This document shows, piece after piece, positions 7,906 through 16,139 of a stretch of 23,105 nt of DNA. The stretch covers positions 1 to 23,105 of the forward strand of contig JAYQON010000044.1 in assembly GCA_038144835.1 (NCBI GenBank), written 5' to 3'. The notes beneath the pieces are model-generated. The model was not told the DNA's origin, did no database searches, and saw only the letters and a list, made by a program, of their open reading frames with translations. The DNA is from JALHOQ01 sp038144835 (GTDB taxonomy: Bacteria > Bdellovibrionota > Bdellovibrionia > Bdellovibrionales > UBA1609). The position numbers and the translations under genes are program-made. Position 1 is the first letter of the stretch. Each line of letters starts with the position of its first letter.

Positions 7906-8736
7906 TTAGCGAGTTCCAGTCCCAGACTGCTGTGTCGCTGTTTGTGGCTCATTGAGCATTTTAGCCCATGGAGGCAAAACGTTAGAAAATTCGACGCTAT
8001 CAAAAACTCCCCGATCAGCTAAATCTTCGGCGTAACTAGATACCAGAGCTTTACGTCGTAGATCTATTTTAACATGTCTGCCTTTGAGCAAACGATCGCA
8101 CCTATCTTTATACTCTGTAACGGCTTCCTCTCGACTGCAAAGATTGCATTTTTCTTTGGGCAGTCTGATATCACAACGATAACAGCCTTGATCGTTATTA
8201 TCACCAGTAGTTGCGTGCTCTAACATCTGCCCCCCTCGATCCACAAAGGTTTTGGCACCATATGCACAAGTCAAATGCAGTTGATTGCACGCGGACTCAC
8301 ATTTACCCATAACCTTGGTGGAAATCACGCAACGATCTACACAGGCGTCTTCTACACCCATAATTAATCGTTGATGCCAACTCACATCACCTCCGCCCGA
8401 CATATTTGTAACAATCTCGAAAGTTCCCTGACTTCTCTTTTGCATCAGGAGTCTTACTTTATTAATGGCGCGAAGATCGCGATAACGAGTTTTGTCAGTG
8501 TCACCTATGTCTAGTTCACCAGAATGATAAACCAATTGGTCTTTACCATTGTCACAATAGCGCAAGATCCCTTCACCGTTGTCAGAACCTTTGCTCACTT
8601 CAAAATCTGAACATTCCTGCGGGCTAAACTTGCCATAATAAGTCGCACCAACGGCACAATCGCTGATTCCTATGGCAATAAAAATAAGTAAAATTCTAGA
8701 TAAAAAAGTATTTGCATCAAAATAACAAGATCGCAT
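7906..8736 (-). CDS. Cysteine-rich exported protein of unknown function
   Basis: The 276-residue product begins with a hydrophobic segment (LSRILLIFIAIGISDCAVGA), probably a signal peptide with a cut after VGA at about residue 31. The mature protein holds many cysteines, including DACVDRC, KCESAC and a CYRC-x8-CNLC pair of CxxC units around residue 190. These could form disulfides or bind a metal after export. The C-terminal tail is low-complexity (TATQQSGTGTR). No family is recognised. The start at 8736 has a weak GGGTGG site. The divergent gene at 8825 starts 88 bp away. A predator- or envelope-related role would be a guess. Confidence 0.7.
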   Translation of the reverse strand: MRSCYFDANTFLSRILLIFIAIGISDCAVGATYYGKFSPQECSDFEVSKGSDNGEGILRYCDNGKDQLVYHSGELDIGDTDKTRYRDLRAINKVRLLMQKRSQGTFEIVTNMSGGGDVSWHQRLIMGVEDACVDRCVISTKVMGKCESACNQLHLTCAYGAKTFVDRGGQMLEHATTGDNNDQGCYRCDIRLPKEKCNLCSREEAVTEYKDRCDRLLKGRHVKIDLRRKALVSSYAEDLADRGVFDSVEFSNVLPPWAKMLNEPQTATQQSGTGTR

Positions 8737-8744
8737 TCAACCAC

Positions 8745-8754
8745 CCAGATCTGG
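8745..8754. promoter_or_regulatory. Perfect 10-bp palindrome upstream of the cysteine-rich gene
   Basis: CCAGATCTGG at 8745-8754 is a perfect palindrome placed 8 bp before the minus-strand start at 8736 and inside the 88-bp divergent region shared with the gene at 8825. It could be an operator or a restriction-type chance palindrome. Nothing else supports a function. Confidence 0.2.
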
Positions 8755-8824
8755 TTAATTCCTAAACAGTCTATCGGCAGCTTGAGTTGCCTAACTGCTC
8801 CCAAGGAGATATTTAATCATAAAT

Positions 8825-9568
8825 ATGCGACTTTTGCCCGAAAACTTGGATATTTTTAAAACGAGCGACGGTAGTCCTACTCTCATGTGGCGACGACCGG
8901 ATGGCTATGCCGAAAAGATGCACCATTCCGGCGGAGCTCTTGAGGAAAGCATTTACATATATCATCAAGCCCTCTGTCTTGCCTTGCAAGAATCACCCCA
9001 ATTGCCTCCTCGCGTTTTGTCAATCGGGCTCGGACTTGGATACAACGAATGGCTCTGCCTTGGAGAATTCGCGCGACTCGGCTTGTCTGATTGGCACCTA
9101 TGGAGCTTTGAGGCCCATCCTCAAATAAAAACAGAATTTGTTGACTGGCTAATCAGTGGCAAAGTCGATTCTGCCTTAGCGCACCTGTTTATGGAGGTTC
9201 GCGATCGCGTCAGTCAACGCCTCGCTCTAGATGCAAATCAATTACACGCTCAGGCGCAGGGGGCTTTTCACGAAGGCCGTCTACAAATGCGCTGTGCATT
9301 TCCTGAGGACTGTAAAAATATTCACGATGTCAATGTCGTCCTTTACGATGCGTATTCGAAAAAAATGGATCCACACCTCTGGGATGAAAAACACTTGCTG
9401 GATGCTTTTTCACCCCTACTCGGATCACATTGTGTATTGGCCACCTATGCGGCCACAGGCTCACTCAATAGAACACTTAAACAATTGAACTTTAATCTAA
9501 TACCCAAAACAGGATTCCTCGGAAAGAGAGAAAGTACTCTCGCGCGCCGTGAACAGGAGCACTCATGA
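8825..9568 (+). CDS. MnmC-type tRNA methyltransferase domain protein (DUF752)
   Basis: The 247-residue protein resembles the methyltransferase half of MnmC, which completes 5-methylaminomethyl-2-thiouridine in tRNA wobble positions. It has the leading MHHSGGALEESIYIY box, an SAM motif VLSIGLGLGYNEW (64-76), the acidic strand VVLYDAYSKKMDPHLWDE (D175) and a closing block LATYAATGSLNRTLKQ then GKRES. It lacks the FAD-dependent oxidase half, so it would be a standalone MnmD-like protein. Start ATG 8825 has AAGGAGA at 8803-8809, an unusually long 15-nt gap with no in-frame ATG, GTG or TTG in between. It overlaps the next gene by ATGA. Confidence 0.72.
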   Translation: MRLLPENLDIFKTSDGSPTLMWRRPDGYAEKMHHSGGALEESIYIYHQALCLALQESPQLPPRVLSIGLGLGYNEWLCLGEFARLGLSDWHLWSFEAHPQIKTEFVDWLISGKVDSALAHLFMEVRDRVSQRLALDANQLHAQAQGAFHEGRLQMRCAFPEDCKNIHDVNVVLYDAYSKKMDPHLWDEKHLLDAFSPLLGSHCVLATYAATGSLNRTLKQLNFNLIPKTGFLGKRESTLARREQEHS

Positions 9569-10203
9569 AAAATTGGTGCACCGTTCTTGTTGCCTTTGCA
9601 GTTCCATTAGGTGATCCGAGTGGCTGGCAGAATCTCGAATTTCGCAATATCAAGCCTAATAAAGTTGAGTTCGGAGCGAGTGGATTAACCGTCAAAGTCG
9701 ATCATTCTGCTAGCCCGCTGATTTATCCTCTCCCGCAAACATTGAGCGTACGTAAGATTCATGCTGAATTGGAAATCGAGGGGGAACTTAAAGAGCTGAC
9801 AGAAGAGTTTCCCGAAGATGCTTATCTACGTATAGGCCTCGTGAGCCCGGGATCTCGCCAGCTCGGGTTTTTTGAACGACAAATGGCTCCCCTTTGGATA
9901 AAAAGACTTTTTGCTTTGGCGCCGAAAAATTCGGGTATTGATAAAATTTATTTTTACAATCTCACTCATCGCGAACAATGGGTGGGCAAAAGCAGAACAT
10001 TTCCGAAGTCCAAGGATCTCTTGTTTGAAACTATTGTCGCAGCCAAACCTAAAGGACAACGGCAAATGGTATTTGAACATCGGCTGAAAGAAGCCCTGTC
10101 CACGTCAGCATTGTGGATCAGTATCGATGGCGACAACAGCCAATCCACTTTCAACATCCGTATTCGTAAGCTTGAATTAGAGCGAGATACGGACAACCTC
10201 TAA
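9565..10203 (+). CDS. Hypothetical, probably exported protein
   Basis: The 212-residue product starts in an ATGA overlap with the methyltransferase gene, so translation is probably coupled. The N-terminus (MKNWCTVLVAFAVPLG) is a short hydrophobic stretch with one lysine, a weak signal peptide. The rest alternates polar and hydrophobic residues in a beta-rich pattern, with SPLIYPLPQTLSVRKIH, an EDAYLRIGLVSPG segment and a WISIDGD strand near the end, as in jelly-roll domains. No family is recognised. The next gene follows in the same frame after a single stop codon. Confidence 0.65.
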   Translation: MKNWCTVLVAFAVPLGDPSGWQNLEFRNIKPNKVEFGASGLTVKVDHSASPLIYPLPQTLSVRKIHAELEIEGELKELTEEFPEDAYLRIGLVSPGSRQLGFFERQMAPLWIKRLFALAPKNSGIDKIYFYNLTHREQWVGKSRTFPKSKDLLFETIVAAKPKGQRQMVFEHRLKEALSTSALWISIDGDNSQSTFNIRIRKLELERDTDNL

Positions 10204-10272
10204 TTGCGCGGTGCGCTTAAAGTGGAATTTCCCTGGACCATCAAGGCCTTCATCAAGCAAAAAAATCGACCA

Positions 10273-10797
10273 ATGCTAGCATTAATAGTGGCCATAGGGA
10301 TGCTGTCCTTCACGGCCAGTGCCGTGGAAGTGGCTTTTTTAGAATTTCACAATGAGGACGGCCGCCGAGTTGAGCTCGAACCTGGAGGGCGCTTTGTGCA
10401 CGTAGCGATCCGTATAGACGGGCGTTGGCTGCACGCACATACACATGAGGGTGTAGCTTTAATTGATTCCCTTGAAGAATATGGTCATCGCATCATTCGC
10501 CTCGAAAATCCTTTGCTTCCCGATCCCAAACTTGACCAGTTTGTTTATTGGCTGGGCAAGCCTTTTGATATGACCTACAGTTGGCGTAACCCCAAAGCTA
10601 CGTACTGCACCCGCTTAGTGGCAGAACTTCTCAATGTGCCACCCCAACCAATGCAGTTCGCGAGTGACCATTGGCGTTTAGCCAGCGTAAAGCCTATTGG
10701 TGAGCCGGGCTTATCACCCGATGACCTCTTTCGTATTTTAAAACAGCGAGGCTTCAAGGAAAGCGCGCGCAGTTGCGAAGATTTTCTGGCTCGCTGA
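10273..10797 (+). CDS. YiiX/YaeF-like permuted NlpC/P60 cysteine hydrolase, exported
   Basis: From ATG 10273 the product is 174 residues with a signal-like N-terminus (MLALIVAIGMLSFTASA). The mature domain has a GGRFVHVAIRIDG segment (His at 43) and a later ATYCTRLVAELL segment (Cys at 112), the order seen in the circularly permuted papain-like YiiX/YaeF family where His precedes the catalytic Cys. Such proteins are thought to cleave peptide or lipid amide or ester bonds in the envelope; the substrate is unknown. The reading frame is open back to TTG 10204, directly after the previous gene's stop. That longer start would give the signal peptide a basic n-region, so the true start is uncertain. 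Neither start has a clear ribosome site. Confidence 0.65.
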   Translation: MLALIVAIGMLSFTASAVEVAFLEFHNEDGRRVELEPGGRFVHVAIRIDGRWLHAHTHEGVALIDSLEEYGHRIIRLENPLLPDPKLDQFVYWLGKPFDMTYSWRNPKATYCTRLVAELLNVPPQPMQFASDHWRLASVKPIGEPGLSPDDLFRILKQRGFKESARSCEDFLAR

Positions 10798-10869
10798 ACT
10801 GTGTACAAATAGTTTTCGTTTTAATCAGTCAGGAATTACGCGCACGTCTGCTATTAACTCACAACACCA

Positions 10870-10902
10870 TCTATGGACCACCCCATCGGAAGGGTCCATA
10901 GA
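10870..10902. terminator. Hairpin between convergent genes
   Basis: TCTATGGACC (10870-10879) pairs perfectly with GGTCCATAGA (10893-10902) across a 13-nt loop. It sits in the 131-bp gap between the convergent hydrolase gene (ends 10797) and the acyl-CoA dehydrogenase gene (ends 10929), the expected place for a bidirectional terminator. A short TTTT follows on the plus strand after 9 nt, so the T-tract is not textbook. The rest of this gap shows nothing recognisable. Confidence 0.5.
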
Positions 10903-10928
10903 AAGCCGAGTTTTAACAATTTGACGCC

Positions 10929-12098
10929 CTAGCGGAAAGCCGGCGCACCTGAGATATGTTGCCCAACTACCAATCGATGAATATCCTCAGTGCCTTCATA
11001 GGTATTCACGGTTTCCAAATTGAGCATATGCCGAATGACGGGATATTCATCGATGATACCGTTACCACCAAGCATATCACGAGCCTCGCGAGCCACTTCC
11101 AAAGCTACCCTGCAGTTGTTCATTTTTAACAAAGAAACGTGATGAGGCATGAGTTTTCCCGCCTCTTTTAAACGGCCAGATTGAATTGCAAGTAGTTTGC
11201 CCTTTGTGATTTCCTGCACCATTTTGACAAGCTTAGCTTGCGCCAACTGATAGTGAGACAGCGGCTTACCATCGAAAATTGTTCTCTCTTTAGCGTAGGT
11301 CAGAGCCGCATGATAACAAGCATTGGCGGCTCCTAACACGCCCCAACCGATTCCGTACCGAGCTTGTGTCAAACAGGTCAACGGCGAGCGCAAGCCCTCG
11401 GCTTTTGGCAAGAGGGCTGACTCGGGCACGACGCAATCTTCAAAATGAAGCTCTGAGGTCACACTGACCCGTAAGGAAAACTTACCCTTCATAGTGGAGG
11501 TAGAAAAACCCTTCGTGCCCTTTTCAACAATAAAGCCTCGCACTTGTCCATCAAGCTTTGCCCATACCACTGCAATATCCGCAATACAGCCATTGGTAAT
11601 CCACATTTTATTGCCATTGAGTTTATAGCCACCAGGCACCTTTTCGGCTTTAGTCCGCATAGATCCTGGATTGCTTCCGGCATCGGGTTCGGTGAGGCCA
11701 AAACAACCAATCAGCTCGGCTTTCGCCAGCTTCGGCAAGTACTTGTTCTTTTGTTCTTCGCTACCCCATGTATAAATGGGATACATCACTAAGGCACCCT
11801 GCACAGAGCAGAACGAGCGGATACCTGAATCGCCTCGCTCAAGTTCAGCCATCACCAACCCATAGGCCACATGACCTAGGCCGGCACAACCGTAGCCCTC
11901 AAGAGTAGATCCCAATAAACCCATTTCGCCAAAACGGGGGATGAGATGCTTAGGAAACTTTTCTTCTCGATTGGCTTCCTGAAGTGTTGGAGTAATTTCT
12001 TTTTCAACGAAATCCCGCACGGAATCACGGATCATCAATTCATCACTGGTCAGCAGGCTATCTTCTTCCATGTAATTTAAAGATTCATAATTGGCCAT
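10929..12098 (-). CDS. gcdH: Glutaryl-CoA dehydrogenase-like acyl-CoA dehydrogenase
   Basis: Using ATG 12098, preceded by GGGAG six nt upstream, the protein has 389 residues, the usual length. The longer frame to 12206 adds 36 basic residues without a ribosome site. Glutaryl-CoA dehydrogenase features are SGIRSFCSVQGALVM (R84, matching the arginine that binds the glutaryl carboxylate), FGLTEPDAGSNPGSM for FAD, and the C-terminal NTYEGTEDIHRLVVG with the catalytic base E368. The family oxidises and decarboxylates glutaryl-CoA to crotonyl-CoA in lysine and tryptophan breakdown, using FAD and passing electrons to ETF. It is divergent from the E1 operon, 134 bp apart, consistent with shared control of amino-acid-derived acyl-CoA use. 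Confidence 0.82.
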   Translation of the reverse strand: MANYESLNYMEEDSLLTSDELMIRDSVRDFVEKEITPTLQEANREEKFPKHLIPRFGEMGLLGSTLEGYGCAGLGHVAYGLVMAELERGDSGIRSFCSVQGALVMYPIYTWGSEEQKNKYLPKLAKAELIGCFGLTEPDAGSNPGSMRTKAEKVPGGYKLNGNKMWITNGCIADIAVVWAKLDGQVRGFIVEKGTKGFSTSTMKGKFSLRVSVTSELHFEDCVVPESALLPKAEGLRSPLTCLTQARYGIGWGVLGAANACYHAALTYAKERTIFDGKPLSHYQLAQAKLVKMVQEITKGKLLAIQSGRLKEAGKLMPHHVSLLKMNNCRVALEVAREARDMLGGNGIIDEYPVIRHMLNLETVNTYEGTEDIHRLVVGQHISGAPAFR

Positions 12099-12135
12099 GG
12101 CACTCCCTACTTTGATTGCTTTATATAGTCCTAAC

Positions 12136-12165
12136 AAGGCCCGCGATGGATGGCAATTGGGCCTT
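12136..12165. promoter_or_regulatory. Inverted repeat in the gcdH / E1 divergent region
   Basis: AAGGCCC (12136-12142) and GGGCCTT (12159-12165) are perfect inverted copies separated by 16 bp, near the middle of the 134-bp region between the divergent starts at 12098 and 12233. Placement suggests an operator for a dimeric regulator acting on both sides, or an mRNA stem. A TATATA (12122-12127) read on the minus strand between the repeat and gcdH could be its -10 box. No regulator gene is adjacent. Confidence 0.35.
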
Positions 12166-12232
12166 AAGACCTTTTCAACCCCCTTGAATTTTATTTGCTT
12201 GGTCAATGCGCCCGAAGTAACCTTTGCAGTCT

Positions 12233-14428
12233 ATGTATAATCGGGCCGAAGTCGTCGATCAGAACTTCGTCAAATTTGTCAGCGAGGGGGTCTTTCCAGA
12301 ACCCCGAAGTCTTACCAGTCTAGATGAGGCTGGGCTCAGCGCCGCCGAATTTATGGATCTATTTGAAACCCAGATCATGAGTCGGCAAATGGATCTCAGA
12401 GCGCGCATTCTTAAAAATTCTAATGAATGTTACTACACTATTGGTAGCGCCGGTCATGAGGTCAATGCGGTCTGGGGCAAGGCCTTCAAGATATCAGATA
12501 TGGCATTTGTGCATTACCGAAGTTGCGCCATGATGATTCAAAGGGCCAAACAAGTTCCAGGTTCCACGCCACTTTATGACACTATGCTGTCTTTTGTGGC
12601 CTCCAGCGAAGACCCTATTGCCGGTGGGCGCCATAAAGTTTTTGGCAGTTATCCCCTCATGGTTCCGCCGCAAACCAGCACCATTGCATCGCATCTACCC
12701 AAAGCCTTGGGTGCCGCTTTAAGCATAGGACGCGCCAAGGATTTGAAGCTGGACAGTGCCGTTATGCCTCATGATGCGCTAGTCTTTTGCACTTTCGGTG
12801 ACGCTTCGATCAACCATTCAACCGCCCAGGGCGCAATCAATTCAACCTTATGGGTAGCGCACCAAAACGTGGCTATGCCGTTGATTTTTATCTGCGAAGA
12901 CAATGGCATCGGAATCTCTGTTCCCACACCAAACGAATGGCTCGAATCACAATACAGTCAGCGCCCCGGCCTGCACTATATTCGCTGCGATGGTTTAAGC
13001 CTTACCGATACATACCGAGCGGCGCGAGAAGCAGAACGCTATGCCCGTTTGCGACGTAAACCAGTCATGCTGCACATGAAATGTGTACGTTTGTTGGGAC
13101 ACGCGGGTTCGGATGTCGAAAACTCATACAACAGTCTTGCACGCATTGAAGCTAACGAATTCAACGACCCTTTGCTGCATTCAGCTCGCTTCGCTATGGA
13201 AAACGGCCTGGCCTCAAGTCAAGAGATTCTCGATATTTACAAAACAATAGAGGCACAGGTTGCTGCCATCGGCGAGTATGCCAAGACTCGCCCCAAATAC
13301 CTTAAACGCGAAGAAGTGCGCGCCAGTCTAACTGCTTGCGCGCATCCCAAGGTTTCTCCACCCGCACCTGATGAGAGTTTATTGCAACAGGCCGCAGGTG
13401 ATCTGGACAAGCCCCTACATTTAGCAAAGCTCATCAATTTGGGACTGCACGAAGTCCTTCTGCGCTACCCGGGAGCCGTGATCTTTGGCGAAGATGTGGC
13501 GCAAAAAGGTGGCGTCTATAATGTCACCGAGGGTTTATGGAAAAAATTTGGTCCACGCCGTATCTTCAATTCACCGTTGGACGAACAAACAATCCTCGGC
13601 AACGCCATCGGTTTTGCACATAATGGATTTTTGCCGATTCCGGAAATTCAGTTTCTGGCTTACATCCATAATGCCGAAGATCAAATTCGAGGTGAGGCTG
13701 CAACCCTGGCGTTTTTCTCGCAAGGACAGTTTACCAACGGTATGATTATTCGTATTGCCGGGCTACCTTACCAAAAAGGTTTTGGCGGCCATTTTCATAA
13801 CGACAACTCGCTTGCCATTTTCAGAGACATACCCGGAGTGATCATCGCGGTCCCGTCCAACGGAGAGGATGCCGTGCGTATGCTGAGGTCTTGCGCCGAA
13901 GAGGCGTGGGAACGCGGTCGCATAGTTGTTTTTATTGAACCGATTGCCCTCTATATGACTCGTGACCTTCATGCGGCCAATGATAAAATGTGGACGGCCT
14001 CTTACCCCAAAACTGGAAAAATTGAATTGGGTGAGTTTGGTGTCTTTGGTGATAGCCACGAATTAACGATCATTACCTATGGCAATGGATACTATTATTC
14101 TCGGCAAGCGGCACAAATTTTGGCTGAAAAGCATGAGCTTAAGGCAAAGATCATTGATTTGCGTTGGCTAGCACCCATCAAAGAAGAAAAATTGCTCGAG
14201 GAGATCGGCGATTGCCCTCACGTTTTGATCGTTGATGAGTGCCGTAAAACGGGTTCGTGGAGCGAGTGGATGTGCAGCTTAATATTGGAAAAAGCCATAC
14301 GCACACCCAAAGTCAAGGTTGTCGCCGCGGACGATTGCTTCATACCACTTGGCAAAGCGGCGGCCGCAGGACTGCCGTCGTGTGACGAAATTATAATCAA
14401 CGCCTTACGCCTGGTGAATCGCGTATGA
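12233..14428 (+). CDS. Fused alpha-beta E1 of a branched-chain 2-oxoacid dehydrogenase complex
   Basis: The 731-residue product joins both E1 subunits. The alpha half (about 1-385) has YYTIGSAGHEV, the thiamine-diphosphate motif FGDASINHSTAQGAIN (near 188-203) and EDNGIGIS. The beta half (about 390-731) has VIFGEDVAQKGGVYNVTEGL, NSPLDEQTILGNAIGFA and a C-terminal transketolase-like domain. The enzyme decarboxylates branched-chain 2-oxoacids from Val, Leu and Ile and passes the acyl group to lipoyl-E2; E2 and E3 are not in this window. An in-frame TTG at 12224 is a possible alternative start; neither start has a strong ribosome site. The stop overlaps the next start as ATGA, so it is coupled to the FabD-like gene. 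Fused E1 forms are known in several phyla. Exact oxoacid specificity is inferred. Confidence 0.85.
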   Translation: MYNRAEVVDQNFVKFVSEGVFPEPRSLTSLDEAGLSAAEFMDLFETQIMSRQMDLRARILKNSNECYYTIGSAGHEVNAVWGKAFKISDMAFVHYRSCAMMIQRAKQVPGSTPLYDTMLSFVASSEDPIAGGRHKVFGSYPLMVPPQTSTIASHLPKALGAALSIGRAKDLKLDSAVMPHDALVFCTFGDASINHSTAQGAINSTLWVAHQNVAMPLIFICEDNGIGISVPTPNEWLESQYSQRPGLHYIRCDGLSLTDTYRAAREAERYARLRRKPVMLHMKCVRLLGHAGSDVENSYNSLARIEANEFNDPLLHSARFAMENGLASSQEILDIYKTIEAQVAAIGEYAKTRPKYLKREEVRASLTACAHPKVSPPAPDESLLQQAAGDLDKPLHLAKLINLGLHEVLLRYPGAVIFGEDVAQKGGVYNVTEGLWKKFGPRRIFNSPLDEQTILGNAIGFAHNGFLPIPEIQFLAYIHNAEDQIRGEAATLAFFSQGQFTNGMIIRIAGLPYQKGFGGHFHNDNSLAIFRDIPGVIIAVPSNGEDAVRMLRSCAEEAWERGRIVVFIEPIALYMTRDLHAANDKMWTASYPKTGKIELGEFGVFGDSHELTIITYGNGYYYSRQAAQILAEKHELKAKIIDLRWLAPIKEEKLLEEIGDCPHVLIVDECRKTGSWSEWMCSLILEKAIRTPKVKVVAADDCFIPLGKAAAAGLPSCDEIIINALRLVNRV

Positions 14429-15453
14429 AAAAAAGAGCCGTCGTGGTTTGCCCGGGCAGAGGAAGCTATACCAAGGAAACCTTGGGCTATCTTCGTCAAT
14501 ATGGCAGTCATGTGAAAGACTTTATTTCTGACATCGATTCGCGTAGAGCCAATTTGGGCGAACCAACAATCTCAGATCTCGATAACGATAACCTTTTTAA
14601 ACCGCAACTGCACACACGCGGTGAACATGCATCGTCTTTGATTTATGCCTGCGCCTATGCGGATTTTATGGCTATCGATCGAGAAAAATATGACATCGTC
14701 GCAATCACTGGCAATTCCATGGGCTGGTATCTCACGCTCGCTTTTGGCGGTAGCTTAGATTGGGCCAGTGGCTTTGACGTGATCAACACGATGGGCTCAA
14801 TGATGAAGCAAGAAATCATCGGCGGACAGGTGATTTACCCTGTGTGCGATGAGAACTGGCGCCCATCACTTGAACGTCAGTCTTTGGTCGACCAAGCCCT
14901 GCTGCGAGCACAGGCTCGCGAAGGTGCAGAAATTTACCATTCAATTTATTTGGGTGGTTTTATTGTTTTTGGGGCCAACAAGCTCGGGGTATCGGCTCTT
15001 CTTAAGGAGCTCCCACCTTTTGAGAACTACCCTTTTCAACTGATAAATCATGCCGCTTTTCACACGCCCTTACTGCGCGAGACTTCAGCAAGAGCTTTTG
15101 AACTTCTTCCCATATCACTGTTCAAACCGCCTGCAATTCCCCTCATCGATGGACGCGGCCACATTTGGAAACCTTATTCGACTAATATAAGCTCGCTTTA
15201 TGAATACACTTTGCGCCATCAAGTCGTCGACAGCTACGACTTCACCCATTCGGTGACGGTGGCACTTAAAGAATATGCGCCCGATGCGTTGATCCTCCTT
15301 GGACCGGGATCAAGTCTGGGCGGATCCATTGGTCAAATTTTGATCGCTAACGATTGGAAAAACCTAAAAAGCAAACATCAATTCAGCGAACTACAGTCTC
15401 AAAATCCATTTTTGTTAGCCATGGGTCGCCCCGACCAACGTAATCTATGCTAA
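14425..15453 (+). CDS. FabD-like acyl-CoA:carrier acyltransferase lacking the malonyl-binding Arg
   Basis: The 342-residue protein has the malonyl-CoA:ACP transacylase fold: CPGRGSY at the N-terminus (PGQGSQ in FabD), the nucleophile elbow TGNSMGWY with S98, the catalytic-histidine segment AAFHTPLL with H213, and LLGPGSSLGGSIG near the end. Aligned without gaps to E. coli FabD from its Ser92, position 117 (the Arg that binds the malonyl carboxylate) is M123, Gln11 is R12 and the GHSLGE Glu is W101. This suggests a non-carboxylated acyl substrate. The gene starts in an ATGA overlap with the fused E1, so branched-chain acyl-CoA derived from E1 is the natural candidate. It is convergent with the response regulator at 15465. 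Fold assignment is firm; substrate is inference. Confidence 0.72.
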   Translation: MKKRAVVVCPGRGSYTKETLGYLRQYGSHVKDFISDIDSRRANLGEPTISDLDNDNLFKPQLHTRGEHASSLIYACAYADFMAIDREKYDIVAITGNSMGWYLTLAFGGSLDWASGFDVINTMGSMMKQEIIGGQVIYPVCDENWRPSLERQSLVDQALLRAQAREGAEIYHSIYLGGFIVFGANKLGVSALLKELPPFENYPFQLINHAAFHTPLLRETSARAFELLPISLFKPPAIPLIDGRGHIWKPYSTNISSLYEYTLRHQVVDSYDFTHSVTVALKEYAPDALILLGPGSSLGGSIGQILIANDWKNLKSKHQFSELQSQNPFLLAMGRPDQRNLC

Positions 15454-15464
15454 TGTGTTTGGAT

Positions 15465-16139
15465 TCAAGCCACTCGCTCAAGCCGATAGCCCACACCATA
15501 AACTGAGGTGATTCTTAGATCTTTTACGCCCGCCTTCTCTAACTTGGAACGAATGCGGCTTAAATGCGAGTCTATGGTGCGATCAAGAATCTCACCTGAT
15601 TTATCCATAGCCCCAACTAATTGTTCCCGGGTAACCACTGTTCCACCCTTCTCAACAAGAAGAAGTAGTATTTCAAATTCACGCCGACTGAAATCAACCT
15701 CCTGGCCCGCATACAACGTGCGTCGCTGAATGCGCAAGAGCATCAAATTTTCGAAGCGTACCTGATCGTCGCGCAGCAAGGGCTCTCGCAAGGCGGTTGC
15801 AATACGTGAGATCAACTCTTTATAGCCAAAAGGTTTACGAATATAATCATTGGCTCCCGCTGAAAGGCCCTGAACGGCTGCCTCCTCATCGACCTGAGCC
15901 GAGAGCACCAAAATCGGCAGGCGCGATCCTGACTTTCGCAGATCTTCACAGAACGCGAGACCATTACCGTCTGGCAAAATAAGATCAAGAAGGACGACGT
16001 CAAAGTCATGCGTTAGATTTTCCTTTTGGGCTGTACGCAAATCACGCGCCCAACGAACGCTATAACCTTTTTGTTCAAGCATCCTTTTGAGCCCGGAGCC
16101 TAAAATTGAGTCATCTTCGATCAATAAAATACGAATCAT
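15465..16139 (-). CDS. OmpR-family response regulator, apparently orphan
   Basis: From ATG 16139 the product is 224 residues: a receiver domain with acidic pair D9/D10, phospho-acceptor D52 in VVLLDLILPDGNG, LVLSAQ and the conserved KPFG lysine, then a winged-helix domain with DFSRREFEILLLL and TSVYGVGYRLE. The start is chosen because GAGAGG lies 9 nt upstream; the in-frame ATG at 16163 has no ribosome site. There is no histidine kinase beside it. It lies 71 bp downstream of two lipoprotein genes on the same strand, with no obvious terminator between, so it may be cotranscribed with them. Confidence 0.88.
   Translation of the reverse strand: MIRILLIEDDSILGSGLKRMLEQKGYSVRWARDLRTAQKENLTHDFDVVLLDLILPDGNGLAFCEDLRKSGSRLPILVLSAQVDEEAAVQGLSAGANDYIRKPFGYKELISRIATALREPLLRDDQVRFENLMLLRIQRRTLYAGQEVDFSRREFEILLLLVEKGGTVVTREQLVGAMDKSGEILDRTIDSHLSRIRSKLEKAGVKDLRITSVYGVGYRLERVA

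Noticed and set aside
10201..10272. Single in-frame stop between the genes at 9565 and 10273, suggesting one gene broken by a nonsense change or stop read-through
   Set aside because: The second product has its own signal-like segment and a complete, unrelated domain, so two genes are more likely.
12099..12206. Longer N-terminus for the glutaryl-CoA dehydrogenase
   Set aside because: The ATG at 12098 has a good ribosome site and gives the usual family length; the extension is basic and has no site.
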